A stretch of 64,000 nt of DNA from Pseudomonas sp. Q1-7 (GCF_028010285.1 NZ_CP116304.1:4170501-4234500); one strand, 5' to 3'. Numbered from the stretch's first letter, positions 1 to 8,679 are shown. Notes: generated by a model from the sequence alone, not told the origin. Numbers and translations are program-made.

Positions 1-882
1 GGCCTTGGTCAGCACGCCGTCTCGATGCTCGGGTTCGCCTTCCAGCACGCGGGTCTCGCAGGCGCCGCAGACGCCTTCGCGGCAGCTGCAGTCGACTTCG
101 ATGCCGGATTCCAGCAGGGCATCCAGCAGCGACTTGCCGGCCGGCACTTCGATGTTCTTGTTGCTGCGCGCCAATTGCACCTCGTAGGTGCCCTGGGGCG
201 CAGCAGCAGCCGGGGCGGCGGCAGCGAAGCGCTCGATATGCACATTGGGGTGGCCGAGGCTTTCGCAATGGTTCTCGAAGGCGTCGATCATCGGCGTCGG
301 GCCGCAGCAGTAGAAATGCGCCGTGGATGGCCGCGCGGCGAGGAAGGCCTTGAGGTCGATGGGGCCGCCCTTCTCGCCGTCGAAGTGCAACTGGATATTG
401 GCGCCGCTGGCGGCCAGCTCCTCGACGAAGGCGGCCTCCTTGCGAGTGCGCGCGCAGTAGAGCATCTCCACCGATTTGCCCAGGGCACGCAGGCGGTTGA
501 GCATGCAGTAGATCGGCGTCACGCCGATGCCGCCGGCCACCAGTACGCTGTGCTCGGCGCTTTCGTCCAGCTGGAACAGGTTGCGCGGCGGGGATATCTG
601 CAGCTGCATGCCCACCCGCAGGTGCTGGTGCACGTACGCGGAGCCGCCACGGCTGTTGCGGTCGCGGAGGATGCCGACCACATAGCGGCCGCTGTCCTCG
701 GGAGAATTGAGCAGGGAATAGCTGCGCACCAACCCGTTGGGCAGGTGCAGGTCGATATGGGCGCCGGCGGCGAAGGTCGGGAAGATCTGGTCGCCATGGG
801 GACGGAGCTCGACGCTGATGATGCCTTCCGCTTCGAAGCGCAGGGTGTGGACGAAGGCCGTCAGTGTGTGGGTGTGAGTCAT
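1..882 (-). CDS. PDR/VanB-family reductase of a Rieske oxygenase, 3' end cut by window edge
   Basis: This is the likely electron-transfer partner of the Rieske oxygenase encoded two genes upstream. The reading frame opens at an ATG at 882 and runs off the window without a stop. The N-terminal 100 residues form a flavin-binding barrel with an SYSLLN-type motif, followed by an NAD-binding domain (VAGGIGVTPI, then CCGPTPMID). The C-terminus is a plant-type [2Fe-2S] ferredoxin with the cysteine spacing CSCREGVCGAC. That order (flavin, NAD, ferredoxin) is typical of vanillate demethylase reductase and phthalate dioxygenase reductase. The gene lies 16 bp after the RidA gene in the same leftward operon. 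A few C-terminal residues are missing. The family assignment is firm; the partner is inferred from position. Confidence 0.9.
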   Translation of the reverse strand, partial: MTHTHTLTAFVHTLRFEAEGIISVELRPHGDQIFPTFAAGAHIDLHLPNGLVRSYSLLNSPEDSGRYVVGILRDRNSRGGSAYVHQHLRVGMQLQISPPRNLFQLDESAEHSVLVAGGIGVTPIYCMLNRLRALGKSVEMLYCARTRKEAAFVEELAASGANIQLHFDGEKGGPIDLKAFLAARPSTAHFYCCGPTPMIDAFENHCESLGHPNVHIERFAAAAPAAAAPQGTYEVQLARSNKNIEVPAGKSLLDALLESGIEVDCSCREGVCGACETRVLEGEPEHRDGVLTKA

Positions 883-898
883 CTTGCTACCTCTGTGT

Positions 899-1333
899 TC
901 AGGCTTCGTCGCAGTTCGCCAGGTCGATGTCCAGGCGCGCCCAGGCGTCGATTTCCACCCGCAGTTCGGGGAACACCAGACCGCTCACCTCCACCAGGGT
1001 GGAAGCGGGAAAGGTGTCCTGACCGGCGAAGAATCCGCGCCGCGCGCGCCCGACCTCGTCCTTGTCGGCGATGCGGGTGACATAGACGTTGAGCTTGTAG
1101 ATGTTGCCGACATGGCCGCCCGCCGCTTCCAGCAACGCCTTCACCTTGCCCAGCACCACCAGGGTCTGGGCATGAGCGTCCAGCGGCTCGCCACGTTCGG
1201 CGGCCTGACGGGTGGCCGGATGCCCGGTCATGCCGGACATCACCAGCTCATGCCCCACCAGCAGGGCATTGGACCAACTGGCGGTGGGCAGGTCAGGTGC
1301 GCCGGCGGCGCGGATGCGGCGGACCGGGGTCAT
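899..1333 (-). CDS. RidA/YjgF-family protein
   Basis: The 144-residue product belongs to the RidA (YjgF/YER057c/UK114) family, small trimeric proteins that hydrolyse reactive enamine/imine intermediates or have specialised roles in catabolic operons. Visible family features are the SGMTGHPA region, the NIYKLNVYVT segment and the C-terminal LVEVSGLVFPELRVEIDAWARL block. The ATG overlaps the stop of the upstream Rieske gene in a 4-bp ATGA, so translation is probably coupled. Inside an operon with an aspartate dehydrogenase and an oxygenase, it may handle an imine or enamine product. The substrate is not evident from sequence. Confidence 0.9.
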   Translation of the reverse strand: MTPVRRIRAAGAPDLPTASWSNALLVGHELVMSGMTGHPATRQAAERGEPLDAHAQTLVVLGKVKALLEAAGGHVGNIYKLNVYVTRIADKDEVGRARRGFFAGQDTFPASTLVEVSGLVFPELRVEIDAWARLDIDLANCDEA

Positions 1334-2349
1334 AGTTGCTTGGCCTCGATCAGTTCCAACTGGGCCTTGGCCAGGTTCTTCATGTGTCGGCGCAGGCGCA
1401 CCAGGCCGAGGTCGTGCTGGTAGAGGTTCTCGCGCTGGTTGGCGTCCGGGTCCATGAACTCGAGGATCTCGCGGTCCTGCTCCAGCACCGCCCAGTGGCG
1501 CTCTTCCAGGCGGTTCTTGTAGAGGAAACGCCAGGTGTCACGCTGCCAGCCGGTGAGCGGGCGGCAACGCCAATGGAAGACTGCGCACAGGTCACGGGAG
1601 ACGGGCGTGTAGCTGCCGACGATGTGGAAGTTGCCACCCGGGCCGCCGGTCTTCGGATAGGGGATTTCCAGGCGCATCCAGTGCACGCCGGTGTCGGCCC
1701 ACTCGGTCCAGTCGAAGTTCACCCCGCGCTGGCCTTCCTTCTCGAAGATGAAGCCGGTGTCGGTGTCACGGGTGACGAACTTGGCCTGGTTGTCACCTTC
1801 GGACATGGAGTGGGACTGCTTGTGCAGGTAGGTGCCGTGCATGGGGTCCATGACATTGTCCAGCACATAGCGGTAGTCGCCGCGCCACTCGGTGTAGCAG
1901 AGGAAGTGGGAGAAGGCCGGGTCGGTCAGTTGCTCGGGCAGCACCAGCGGCGGTGCTTCTTCGACGTTGCCCGCCGAGTTGTACAGCCAGACCGCGCCAG
2001 CCGCCTCGGTGACATGGAAGAAGCGAGTCGCCTGGCTGCCTTCCAGCTTGCAGCCGGGGCTGCCGGGCACGCGGGTGGTGACGCCGTCGCAACGCACCTC
2101 CACGCCGTGGTAGGGGCACTGCAGGCGGTCGCCCAGGTTCACCCCGCGCGAGAGCGGCGCGCCACGGTGCGGGCAGTGGTCTTCGAGGGCATGCAGGGTG
2201 CCGTCGGTGTCGCGCCAGAGGGCCAGCTTGTAGCCCAGGCGGCGCAGGGAGACCGGCTTGTCCTGGATAAAGCCGACCGGGCAGATGGGGTACCAGAGGT
2301 TCTTCAGGCCATTGGCGAGGAGTTGTTCAACAGGGTCCACGGTGCTCAT
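1330..2349 (-). CDS. Rieske non-heme iron oxygenase, alpha subunit
   Basis: The 339-residue protein has an N-terminal Rieske [2Fe-2S] site (CPHRG, then CPYHG 17 residues later; residues about 55-80). The catalytic half carries the mononuclear iron motif in NVMDPMHGTYLH, where two histidines lie five residues apart, the ring-hydroxylating and demethylating oxygenase pattern. I chose the ATG at 2349 (MSTVDP) rather than an upstream in-frame start because homology begins at FxNLWYPIC shortly after it. It lies between two small proteins and RidA in the operon, and the reductase that would supply electrons ends the visible operon. The substrate (aromatic, or an N/O-methyl compound) cannot be read from sequence. 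Confidence 0.93.
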   Translation of the reverse strand: MSTVDPVEQLLANGLKNLWYPICPVGFIQDKPVSLRRLGYKLALWRDTDGTLHALEDHCPHRGAPLSRGVNLGDRLQCPYHGVEVRCDGVTTRVPGSPGCKLEGSQATRFFHVTEAAGAVWLYNSAGNVEEAPPLVLPEQLTDPAFSHFLCYTEWRGDYRYVLDNVMDPMHGTYLHKQSHSMSEGDNQAKFVTRDTDTGFIFEKEGQRGVNFDWTEWADTGVHWMRLEIPYPKTGGPGGNFHIVGSYTPVSRDLCAVFHWRCRPLTGWQRDTWRFLYKNRLEERHWAVLEQDREILEFMDPDANQRENLYQHDLGLVRLRRHMKNLAKAQLELIEAKQL

Positions 2350-2372
2350 AGCAGGTTCCTCTTGGAGGGAAT

Positions 2373-2591
2373 TCATTCGCCCAGGCGGGCCATCAGGGTC
2401 TTGTAGGCGTCCTCGGTCCACGGACCGCCACCCGGGCAGGTGGGGCCGGCCTGGTTGAGGTAGCCCAACAGCCCCGGCAGGTCGTGCAGGCCGGCGGCGT
2501 AGGCGCGCTCGATGGAGTCACCGAGCAGGTCTTCGAAGGAGTTCGGCTCGCGCGAGCGGGCCTGATGGGGTTCCAGGTAACGGTCTTGCAT
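2373..2591 (-). CDS. Small conserved operon protein, about 72 aa, function unknown
   Basis: A short ORF starting MQDRYLEPHQ and ending LMARLGE. The start at 2591 is preferred over an in-frame ATG at 2606 because a GGAGG lies 8 bases before it, and it begins one base after the upstream stop. The product is mostly helical and acidic, with a Cys-Pro-Gly-Gly-Gly segment near residue 55. There is no signal peptide or membrane segment. Tight packing between the other small gene and the Rieske oxygenase suggests a role with the oxygenase, for example as an accessory subunit, but no family could be named with confidence. Confidence 0.7.
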   Translation of the reverse strand: MQDRYLEPHQARSREPNSFEDLLGDSIERAYAAGLHDLPGLLGYLNQAGPTCPGGGPWTEDAYKTLMARLGE

Positions 2592-2592
2592 T

Positions 2593-2910
2593 TCATTGGC
2601 CTCCATTGCGGACCCGTTCGCGGATGGTTTCGCGAACCGGGACGAAGTCGTAGGTCGGGTAGCATTCGGTGCGGAACACGCCCCAGGCGGAGCGCTCCAG
2701 TTCAACATTGATGCGTGGCAGCAGAGCCGGCGGCAGGCGCAGGGTGACGATCTGCCCCAGGCCCATGGCGACGGTCCAGGAGACGATCTCGACGCCCTCG
2801 CCAGGGAATCGTTCCCACCAGTCCACGGCCTTCATGTGGGCCTGGATGTCTTCGAGGTTCTTCGACTGGTCATGCTTGAGCAGCACAGTCAGCAGCATCG
2901 TCTCGCTCAT
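2593..2910 (-). CDS. Small conserved operon protein, 105 aa, possible dimeric alpha/beta-barrel fold
   Basis: The product starts MSETMLLTVLLKHDQSKNL and has an alternating beta-alpha-beta pattern (MLLTVLLKH, then a helix to AVDWWERFP, then VEIVSWTVAMG and IVTLRLPPALLPRINVELE). That pattern resembles muconolactone-isomerase-like or YciI-like dimeric barrels, but no catalytic motif identifies it. It starts 7 bp after the VOC gene and stops 1 bp before the next small gene. It could be an accessory or isomerase-like subunit of the oxygenase module. The gene is well supported by spacing and coding pattern; the function is open. Confidence 0.75.
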   Translation of the reverse strand: MSETMLLTVLLKHDQSKNLEDIQAHMKAVDWWERFPGEGVEIVSWTVAMGLGQIVTLRLPPALLPRINVELERSAWGVFRTECYPTYDFVPVRETIRERVRNGGQ

Positions 2911-2917
2911 GCTCGCC

Positions 2918-3883
2918 TCAGCGCTTGGGCTTGTCGGTGAGGAACTTGCCTTGCGGCGCCTCGACGTTCTTCTGCCGCCGGGTGTTGCCGTCCAGGCCGC
3001 CGGCGATGGCCCACTCGGCGAACACGGTGGGGCCGGGCTCGAACTCGCGGGCCTGCCATTCGCCGGTCAGTTGGTCCTCGTCGGCGTAGTACTCCACCAG
3101 GGCCCCGGCGGGGTTGCGGAAGTACCAGAAGTAGGCCGAGGACACCGGGTGGCGGCCCGGGCCGATCTCGGTGTCCCAGCCGCAGCGGGAGATGTGCATG
3201 CCGCCGCCGAACACCTCGTGGATGTCGCGCACGGTGAAGGCCACGTGGTTGAGGCCGGCGCGCGGCTGCGGCAGTTGCAGCATGAACAGGTCGTGATGGC
3301 CGCCCTCCTCCGCGCAGCGCATGAAGGCGCCACGGTCCGGGTAGCGGTCGGAGCAGACGAAGCCGAAACGCTCGCTGTAGAAGCGCTCGCAGGCGTTCAC
3401 GTCCTTGACGAAGAACACCACGTGGCCGACTTCGACGGGCTGGGCACGTTCGTAGATCGGGCTGGCCTGGTTGATCCGGCCCTTGAACTGCCAGGTGTTG
3501 GATTGGCCGCACTGGACCTGGATATCGCGCTTGCGGGTGACCTGGAAGCGGATCGCCAGGCCATTCGGGTCGGTGCAGCCGATGCGGTCCTCGCCCTCGA
3601 CAAAGCCGGGGTCGTTGGCGATGCGCTCGGCGTACAGCTTGAGATCCGCCGCGCTTTCCACGCCCCAGACCACTTCACGCAGGGTCGAGCCGGCCTCGAT
3701 GGCCGGCGGCAGGCCAGGCTTGTCCAGAGCCGCGACAATCACGCGGCAGCCGTTGAGGCATTCGAAGACCACCTGGTCGCCGCTCGCTTCCACCTGCTTC
3801 AGGCCCCAGTCGGCGAAGAAGCGGGCACTGGTGGCCAGGTCCTCCACACCGTAGGTGATTTCGTCGATTCCCAATACGCTCAT
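2918..3883 (-). CDS. Two-domain VOC protein, type I extradiol dioxygenase-like
   Basis: The 321-residue protein has two glyoxalase/bleomycin-resistance-fold halves: residues 1-115, starting at IDEITYGVEDLATSARFF, and residues 145-265, starting at VGHVVFFVKDV. The second half carries a complete 2-His-1-carboxylate iron site: His in VGHVVFF, His in LNHVAFTV and Glu in ALVEYYADE. This is the arrangement of ring-cleaving extradiol dioxygenases (catechol 2,3-dioxygenase type), so a ring-cleavage or related oxygenolytic step is likely. The Rieske oxygenase of the operon could produce its substrate. The natural substrate is unknown. Confidence 0.88.
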   Translation of the reverse strand: MSVLGIDEITYGVEDLATSARFFADWGLKQVEASGDQVVFECLNGCRVIVAALDKPGLPPAIEAGSTLREVVWGVESAADLKLYAERIANDPGFVEGEDRIGCTDPNGLAIRFQVTRKRDIQVQCGQSNTWQFKGRINQASPIYERAQPVEVGHVVFFVKDVNACERFYSERFGFVCSDRYPDRGAFMRCAEEGGHHDLFMLQLPQPRAGLNHVAFTVRDIHEVFGGGMHISRCGWDTEIGPGRHPVSSAYFWYFRNPAGALVEYYADEDQLTGEWQAREFEPGPTVFAEWAIAGGLDGNTRRQKNVEAPQGKFLTDKPKR

Positions 3884-3896
3884 CGCGCTTTCCTCA

Positions 3897-5381
3897 TCAG
3901 TGGCGGCCGGCCCAGGCCAGCGGCTGTTCGTTCAGGCCCCAGTAGAGGCTCTTCTGCTCCATGTACTGGAGAATCCCCAGGCGGCCCTTCTCGCGGCCCA
4001 GGCCGCTGTCGCGCCAGCCGCCGAAGGGCGTGGAGATGGAGAACTGCTTGTAGGTGTTGATCCACACCGTACCGGCCTGCACCGCGCGGCCGAGCTTCCA
4101 GGCGCGCTGGAAATCGCGGGTCCAGATGCCGGCGGCCAGGGCATAGCAGCTGTCGTTGGCCTCCTCGATCAGGGCCTCTTCGCTGTCGAAGGGCATGGCC
4201 ACCAGCACCGGGCCGAAGACTTCTTCCTGGCACAGGCGGGCGTCGTTGGAGAGGCCTTCGATGATGGTCGGGGTGTAGAAGTAGCCCCGGTCGAAGGCTG
4301 CGCCGTGGGGACGCACACCACCGGTGCGCAGGCGACCGCCCTCGGCCACGCCCATCTCGACGTAGCGCTCCACCGATTCGCGGTGACGCGCGGAGATCAA
4401 CGGGCCCATCTGGGTGCGTTCGTCGGCCGGGTCGCCGAGGCGCAGGGCGGCGGCGCCAGCGGCCAGGCGGTCCAAAAATTCCTCGTAGTGTTCATGGGCG
4501 ACGAACAGCCGCGAGCCGGCGATGCAGGACTCGCCGCTGGAGCTGAAGATGCCGTAGAGAACGCCAGCCACCGCGTGGTCCAGGTCAGCATCGGCCAGCA
4601 CCATGGTGGGCGACTTGCCGCCCAGTTCCATGGACACCGGCATCATCTTGTCAGCGGCAATACGCGCGATGTGCTTGCCGGTGCTGGTGCCACCGGTGAA
4701 GGACACGCGCTTGACCAGCGGGTGGCGGGTCAGCGCATCGCCGATCAGCGAGCCCTTGCCCGGCAGCACGCTGACCAGGCCGCGCGGCAGGCCGGCTTCA
4801 TCGCAGATGCGCGCCAGGGCCAGGGCCGCCAGCGGGGTGATCTCCGCCGGCTTGACCACCACCGCATTGCCCGCAGCCAGGGCCGGAGCCAGCTTCTGCG
4901 CCTCGGAGGCGATGGGCGAGTTCCAGGGGGTGATGGCGGCCACCACGCCCATGGGCTCGTAAACACTCATGGTGACGAAGTCGCCGCGCGACGGGGTGAT
5001 GGTTTCCTCCAGGGTTTCGCAGGCGGCGGCGAAGAACTGGAAGGTGGCGGCGGCGCTGGCCACCAGGTTGCGGGTTTCCTGGATCGGCTTGCCGTTGTCC
5101 AGGCGTTGCAGCTGCGCCAGCTCTTCGCTGCGCTCACGGATCAGCGCGGCGATGCGGTAGAGCACGGCGGCCCGCTCATGGGGCTTGCGCTGGGCCCAGC
5201 CGCTTTCGCGGAAGGCGCGGTGGGCGCCCTGGATGGCTTCTTCCACGTCGTCCTGGCTGGCGGCGTGCAGGCGGGCGATGGCTTCACCGGTGGCCGGGTA
5301 GAGGCTCTGGTAGAAGTCGCCGCCGCCCAGGCGCCACTCGCCGGCGATGCAGATGGGTTGGATCGGGTTCAGATCAATCAC
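3897..5381 (-). CDS. NAD(P)-dependent aldehyde dehydrogenase
   Basis: The 494-residue protein is a full-length ALDH superfamily member. The catalytic cysteine is in SSSGESCIAG, the general-base glutamate in MELGGKSP, and the cofactor segment in ITPWNSP and SFTGGTSTGK. It would oxidise an aldehyde intermediate to the acid. It stops 13 bp before the VOC gene and starts 11 bp after the aspartate dehydrogenase stop, in the same leftward operon. The semialdehyde specificity cannot be read; hydroxymuconic-type semialdehyde and short aliphatic aldehydes are both possible given the neighbours. Confidence 0.93.
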   Translation of the reverse strand: MIDLNPIQPICIAGEWRLGGGDFYQSLYPATGEAIARLHAASQDDVEEAIQGAHRAFRESGWAQRKPHERAAVLYRIAALIRERSEELAQLQRLDNGKPIQETRNLVASAAATFQFFAAACETLEETITPSRGDFVTMSVYEPMGVVAAITPWNSPIASEAQKLAPALAAGNAVVVKPAEITPLAALALARICDEAGLPRGLVSVLPGKGSLIGDALTRHPLVKRVSFTGGTSTGKHIARIAADKMMPVSMELGGKSPTMVLADADLDHAVAGVLYGIFSSSGESCIAGSRLFVAHEHYEEFLDRLAAGAAALRLGDPADERTQMGPLISARHRESVERYVEMGVAEGGRLRTGGVRPHGAAFDRGYFYTPTIIEGLSNDARLCQEEVFGPVLVAMPFDSEEALIEEANDSCYALAAGIWTRDFQRAWKLGRAVQAGTVWINTYKQFSISTPFGGWRDSGLGREKGRLGILQYMEQKSLYWGLNEQPLAWAGRH

Positions 5382-5392
5382 GGTTCTTGTCC

Positions 5393-6196
5393 CTAGATCG
5401 AAATCACATGGGCGTGGTTGCCCAGGGCGCGGACCACGCTGTACACGGTCAGCGCCGAGGTCTTGGGGTTGGCTGCCAGCGGCTTGCCGCGCAGGGTCAG
5501 CTCGAAGCCGCCGAAGGCGCCGCTGGCTTCCACCTGATGCACGTTCTCGCTGCTGGCCGGATCGGCGATCAAGCGCACCTGGGTGCGGTCCAGGCCGAGG
5601 CCGGCCAGCGACAGGGTGGCGGCGACGTTGGCGTTCTTCGGGTAGAGCCGCGCGGCTTCGCGGGCGCTGCCTTCGAAGATCACCCGCGCTTCGGCCAGGT
5701 GTTCCAGGTCGCAGACCTGCTCACCCGGCGTGCCCAGCCAGGCGCGCGCCGGCTTGCGCCCGGTGTAGCGCACCGACGCCAGCCCGCCGACCTTGGCCGC
5801 CGACAAGGCATCGATGCCGCCGATGGCGCCGGGCAGCAGTTCGATGCGGGTGCCGCCGAACTCGGCGGCGGCCTCCAGGCGCTCCACCAGCCCCGGCTCG
5901 GACAGCGCGCCCACCGACACCACCAGGCAGGGAATGCCCTGGGCCAGTGCCGGCAGCACATGCTGCTCGATGGCGCGATGCCCGGCGCACTCCACCAGCA
6001 GATCGGGGCGCGCCCCGGCCGGCAGTTCGCTGAGCACCCGTGGTGGCTTGCGCAGGCCGGTCAGGCGCTGGCGTACCAGTGCCTGGGAGTCTTCCGGGAC
6101 TATCACCGCATCGACGCAGAGATGCGGGTCGCTCTCCAGCAGTTCCAACACACCGACGCCAATGGCGCCGCAACCGATCATGGTGATATGCAACAT
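5393..6196 (-). CDS. L-aspartate dehydrogenase
   Basis: The 267-residue protein matches the NadX/AspDH family (EC 1.4.1.21), which interconverts L-aspartate and oxaloacetate/iminoaspartate with NAD(P). Visible features are the N-terminal nucleotide-binding GCGAIGVGV, the LLVECAGH segment, LLPGAIGGIDAL, and the NANVAATLSLAGLGL and HQVEASGAFGGFE active-site regions. Length equals the family norm. From memory a P. aeruginosa homologue lies in a very similar catabolic cluster (PA3498-PA3514 region) instead of with NAD biosynthesis genes, suggesting a catabolic role such as recycling nitrogen or removing aspartate or an analogue. A true substrate other than aspartate cannot be excluded. Confidence 0.88.
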   Translation of the reverse strand: MLHITMIGCGAIGVGVLELLESDPHLCVDAVIVPEDSQALVRQRLTGLRKPPRVLSELPAGARPDLLVECAGHRAIEQHVLPALAQGIPCLVVSVGALSEPGLVERLEAAAEFGGTRIELLPGAIGGIDALSAAKVGGLASVRYTGRKPARAWLGTPGEQVCDLEHLAEARVIFEGSAREAARLYPKNANVAATLSLAGLGLDRTQVRLIADPASSENVHQVEASGAFGGFELTLRGKPLAANPKTSALTVYSVVRALGNHAHVISI

Positions 6197-6206
6197 GGCG
6201 TTCGCC

Positions 6207-7889
6207 TCAGGCAGTGGCTTTGGCGGTCTTGTTTTCGTTCACCGGCGGGCCGGCGAAGATGGTCTTGAAGCTGCCGATGGAGAGCATGTCCACCTCCAGC
6301 AGGAAGGGGCCGGATTCGGCCAGGGCGCCATCCAGCACGCCGCTGAAGTCCTTCAGGTCGCTGACCTTGGCGTGGCGCAGGCCGAGGGATGCGGACAGCT
6401 GGGCGTAGTCCGGGGTGTGCAGGTCGACGTAGCAGCGGCGGCCACCGTAGGCGGCGTCCTGGATGTTCTTGATCACCCCGTAGCCCTGGTCGTTCATCAG
6501 CACGATGACCATATCGGCCCGCTCCTGCACGGCGGTGGCCAGCTCGCCCAGGTTGAGGATGAAGCCGCCGTCACCGGCCAGCACGAAGGTCTTGCGGCCA
6601 CGGGCGGTTTCCGCCGCACCGACAGCCGCGCCGATCCCCATGGCCAGCCCCTGGCCGATACCGCCACCGAGGGCGTGCACGCCGGCGCAAGGGCTGAAGA
6701 TCTTCAGGTGACGGTTGCCCCAGGTGCTGTTGGAGACGGTGACGTCACGCACCCAGTTGAAGTTCCTGCCGGCCAACGCCTGCAACTGCTCCACCAGGGA
6801 GGCATACGGGCCGAGGCCATCCACCAGTTGGGCGCGGGCCTGGTTGCGCGCGGCGGCGAGGTCGGCGGCGAAGCCCGGGTCCACTGACAGGCGCCCTTGC
6901 AGGCGATCGGCCAAGCCCTTGAGGACCCGTTCGGAGTCGCCACAGACGAAGAAGTCGCTGGGGTAGCAGCGGCCCTCCGCCGTGGCATCGGCGTCTACCC
7001 GGTAAAGCGGACGCGGGAGCTTGAGCTCGTACTTGAGGGTTTCGTTGCCGCGCAGGCGCGAGCCGACGACAAGCATGGCATCGCAGGTCTGGTAGAACTG
7101 CTCCACGGGCTTGTTCAGGTTGAAGGCGCCGAGGGAGCGCTCGTCGTCTTCGGGGACGATGCCGCGGCCCTGGGTACTGGTGACCACACCCACGCCCATG
7201 GCCAGCAGGCGCTGCACCTGCTCACCGGCATGGCGGGCGCCGCCACCGAGCCAGAGCATCGGCCGCTTGGCCTTGGCGAAGCGCTCGGCGAGGTCATCCA
7301 GCACCTGCTCGGAAGGCTTGGCCACCGGCACCGGCAGCGGCGAGAGGTCGGCCGGCATGTTGATCAGGGCCGATTGGATATCGATCGGGATTTCCACGCT
7401 CACCGGGCCGGTGGGCGCGGTCAGCGCGGTCTGCACGGCCAGCTTGATGGTGCTGATGGCAGTGTCGACGCTGCGCACGCGGAAGGCCGCCTTGGAAATG
7501 GCCTTGAGCATGGTCAGTTGGTCCGGCGCCTCGTGGATGTAGGCCAGGCTCTGGTCCAGGTAGGGGGTCTCGATCTGCCCGGTCAGGTGCAGCAGCGGCG
7601 TGCCGGCGGTGAGCGCCTCCACCATGGCGCCGGCGGCGTTGCCGGCGGCGGTGCCGGTGCTGGTCAGGCACACGCCCAGTCCCCCGGTGGTACGGGCGTA
7701 AGCATCGGCCATGTTGGCCGCGCCGGCCTCGCCACGGGCCATCACGAAGCGGATGTTGCCGCGGATGGCAAAGGCGTCGAGGATCGGCATGTTGTGGATG
7801 GAGATCACCCCGAACGCGGCCTTGACGTCGCACTGTTCGAGGAAGGCGGCGATGGCGGCGCCGACGGTGACTTTGCTTTCGTTACGCAT
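6207..7889 (-). CDS. Thiamine diphosphate-dependent enzyme, acetolactate synthase/decarboxylase-like
   Basis: The 560-residue protein has the three-domain layout of the IlvB/benzoylformate-decarboxylase superfamily. The N-terminal pyrimidine-binding domain has the catalytic glutamate in MARGEAGAANMADAYAR. The central domain has LWLGGGARHAG. The C-terminal diphosphate-binding domain has AGDGGF followed 27 residues later by MNDQGYG, the metal/ThDP motif. The ATG at 7889 fits because it follows a GGAGG, overlaps the upstream SDR stop by 8 bp, and starts homology at once. It is unlikely to be the biosynthetic acetolactate synthase because no IlvN-type small subunit is adjacent and the context is catabolic. 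A 2-oxoacid decarboxylase or carboligase role is inferred. Confidence 0.9.
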   Translation of the reverse strand: MRNESKVTVGAAIAAFLEQCDVKAAFGVISIHNMPILDAFAIRGNIRFVMARGEAGAANMADAYARTTGGLGVCLTSTGTAAGNAAGAMVEALTAGTPLLHLTGQIETPYLDQSLAYIHEAPDQLTMLKAISKAAFRVRSVDTAISTIKLAVQTALTAPTGPVSVEIPIDIQSALINMPADLSPLPVPVAKPSEQVLDDLAERFAKAKRPMLWLGGGARHAGEQVQRLLAMGVGVVTSTQGRGIVPEDDERSLGAFNLNKPVEQFYQTCDAMLVVGSRLRGNETLKYELKLPRPLYRVDADATAEGRCYPSDFFVCGDSERVLKGLADRLQGRLSVDPGFAADLAAARNQARAQLVDGLGPYASLVEQLQALAGRNFNWVRDVTVSNSTWGNRHLKIFSPCAGVHALGGGIGQGLAMGIGAAVGAAETARGRKTFVLAGDGGFILNLGELATAVQERADMVIVLMNDQGYGVIKNIQDAAYGGRRCYVDLHTPDYAQLSASLGLRHAKVSDLKDFSGVLDGALAESGPFLLEVDMLSIGSFKTIFAGPPVNENKTAKATA

Positions 7890-8679
7890 GACGGGACAAA
7901 CCTCCGGAGACATCGATGTGACTACCCGTCGTATAGGCAGACAGGGGGGATGCGAGGAAAACGATGGCGCGGGCCGCTTCGATCGGCTTGCCCAGGCGCC
8001 CCAGGGGAATCTGTTTGCGTTGCGCCAGCTGGCCGGTCCACTGGGCCCAGTCCAGCTCACGCTCTTCGCGGGCCTCGAAACGGCGGCGCCACTGGCCGGA
8101 CTCGACCAGGCCGATGAGGATGCCGTTTACCCGCACGCCCTTCGGCGCGAACTCGAAGGCCATGGAGCGCACCAGGTTCTTCACCCCGGCGCGGGCGGCG
8201 CTGGTGGCCACCATGTGCGGCTCCGGCTGGCTGGCCAGCAGCGAGTTGACGCAGACGATGGCGGCGTCGGCCTGGCCCTCCAGTTGCGGCAGGAAGCCAC
8301 GCACCGGGTGGATGATGGAGAAGAACTTCAGCTGCAGTTCCTCGCTCCAGGCCTCGTCCGTCGTGTCGGCGAAGGTGGAGACGCGGCCCTGGCCGGCGTT
8401 GTTCACCAGGATGCTGGCGCGGCCCAGCTCGCGCTGACTGGCCTCGGCGAAGGCTTGCACCTGCGCCGGGTCGAGTACGTCGCAGGCTTGGGCGAACAGC
8501 CGTGCGGCGGGGAAGCGTTCGCGCAAACCGGCTTCGGCGCTCCGCAGGCGGTCGCCGTTGCGGCCGCAGAAGGCCACTGCAGCGCCGGCCTCCAGCAGCA
8601 ACTCGACGGTGGCCAGGCCGATGCCCGAGGAGCCGCCGGTGACCACCGCCACGGCTGAGGACAGATCACACAGGCTCAT
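7882..8679 (-). CDS. SDR-family protein with altered catalytic Tyr/Lys
   Basis: The 265-residue protein has the classical SDR dinucleotide motif TGGSSGIG (residues 13-20), the NNAG motif and the catalytic serine in VCVNSLLA. The usual YxxxK pair appears to be replaced: the segment reads HMVATSAARAGV, so Tyr and Lys align with Thr and Arg. The fold is clear but ordinary alcohol/ketone chemistry may be modified or lost. The ATG at 8679 overlaps the IclR gene by 14 bp, and its own end overlaps the ThDP enzyme start by 8 bp. Other SDRs with this altered motif exist, so it is a subfamily trait and not a sequencing error. Confidence 0.88.
   Translation of the reverse strand: MSLCDLSSAVAVVTGGSSGIGLATVELLLEAGAAVAFCGRNGDRLRSAEAGLRERFPAARLFAQACDVLDPAQVQAFAEASQRELGRASILVNNAGQGRVSTFADTTDEAWSEELQLKFFSIIHPVRGFLPQLEGQADAAIVCVNSLLASQPEPHMVATSAARAGVKNLVRSMAFEFAPKGVRVNGILIGLVESGQWRRRFEAREERELDWAQWTGQLAQRKQIPLGRLGKPIEAARAIVFLASPLSAYTTGSHIDVSGGLSRHA

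Noticed and set aside
25..1457. Long plus-strand ORFs opposite the reductase, RidA and Rieske genes (and similar long antisense frames throughout)
   Set aside because: They are high-GC antisense frames with repetitive Ala/Gly/His/Arg composition and no family motifs; the minus-strand proteins have clear domains.
6207..7889. Biosynthetic acetolactate synthase (ilvB)
   Set aside because: No ilvN-type small subunit follows and the gene sits within a catabolic operon; a decarboxylase or carboligase role is more likely.
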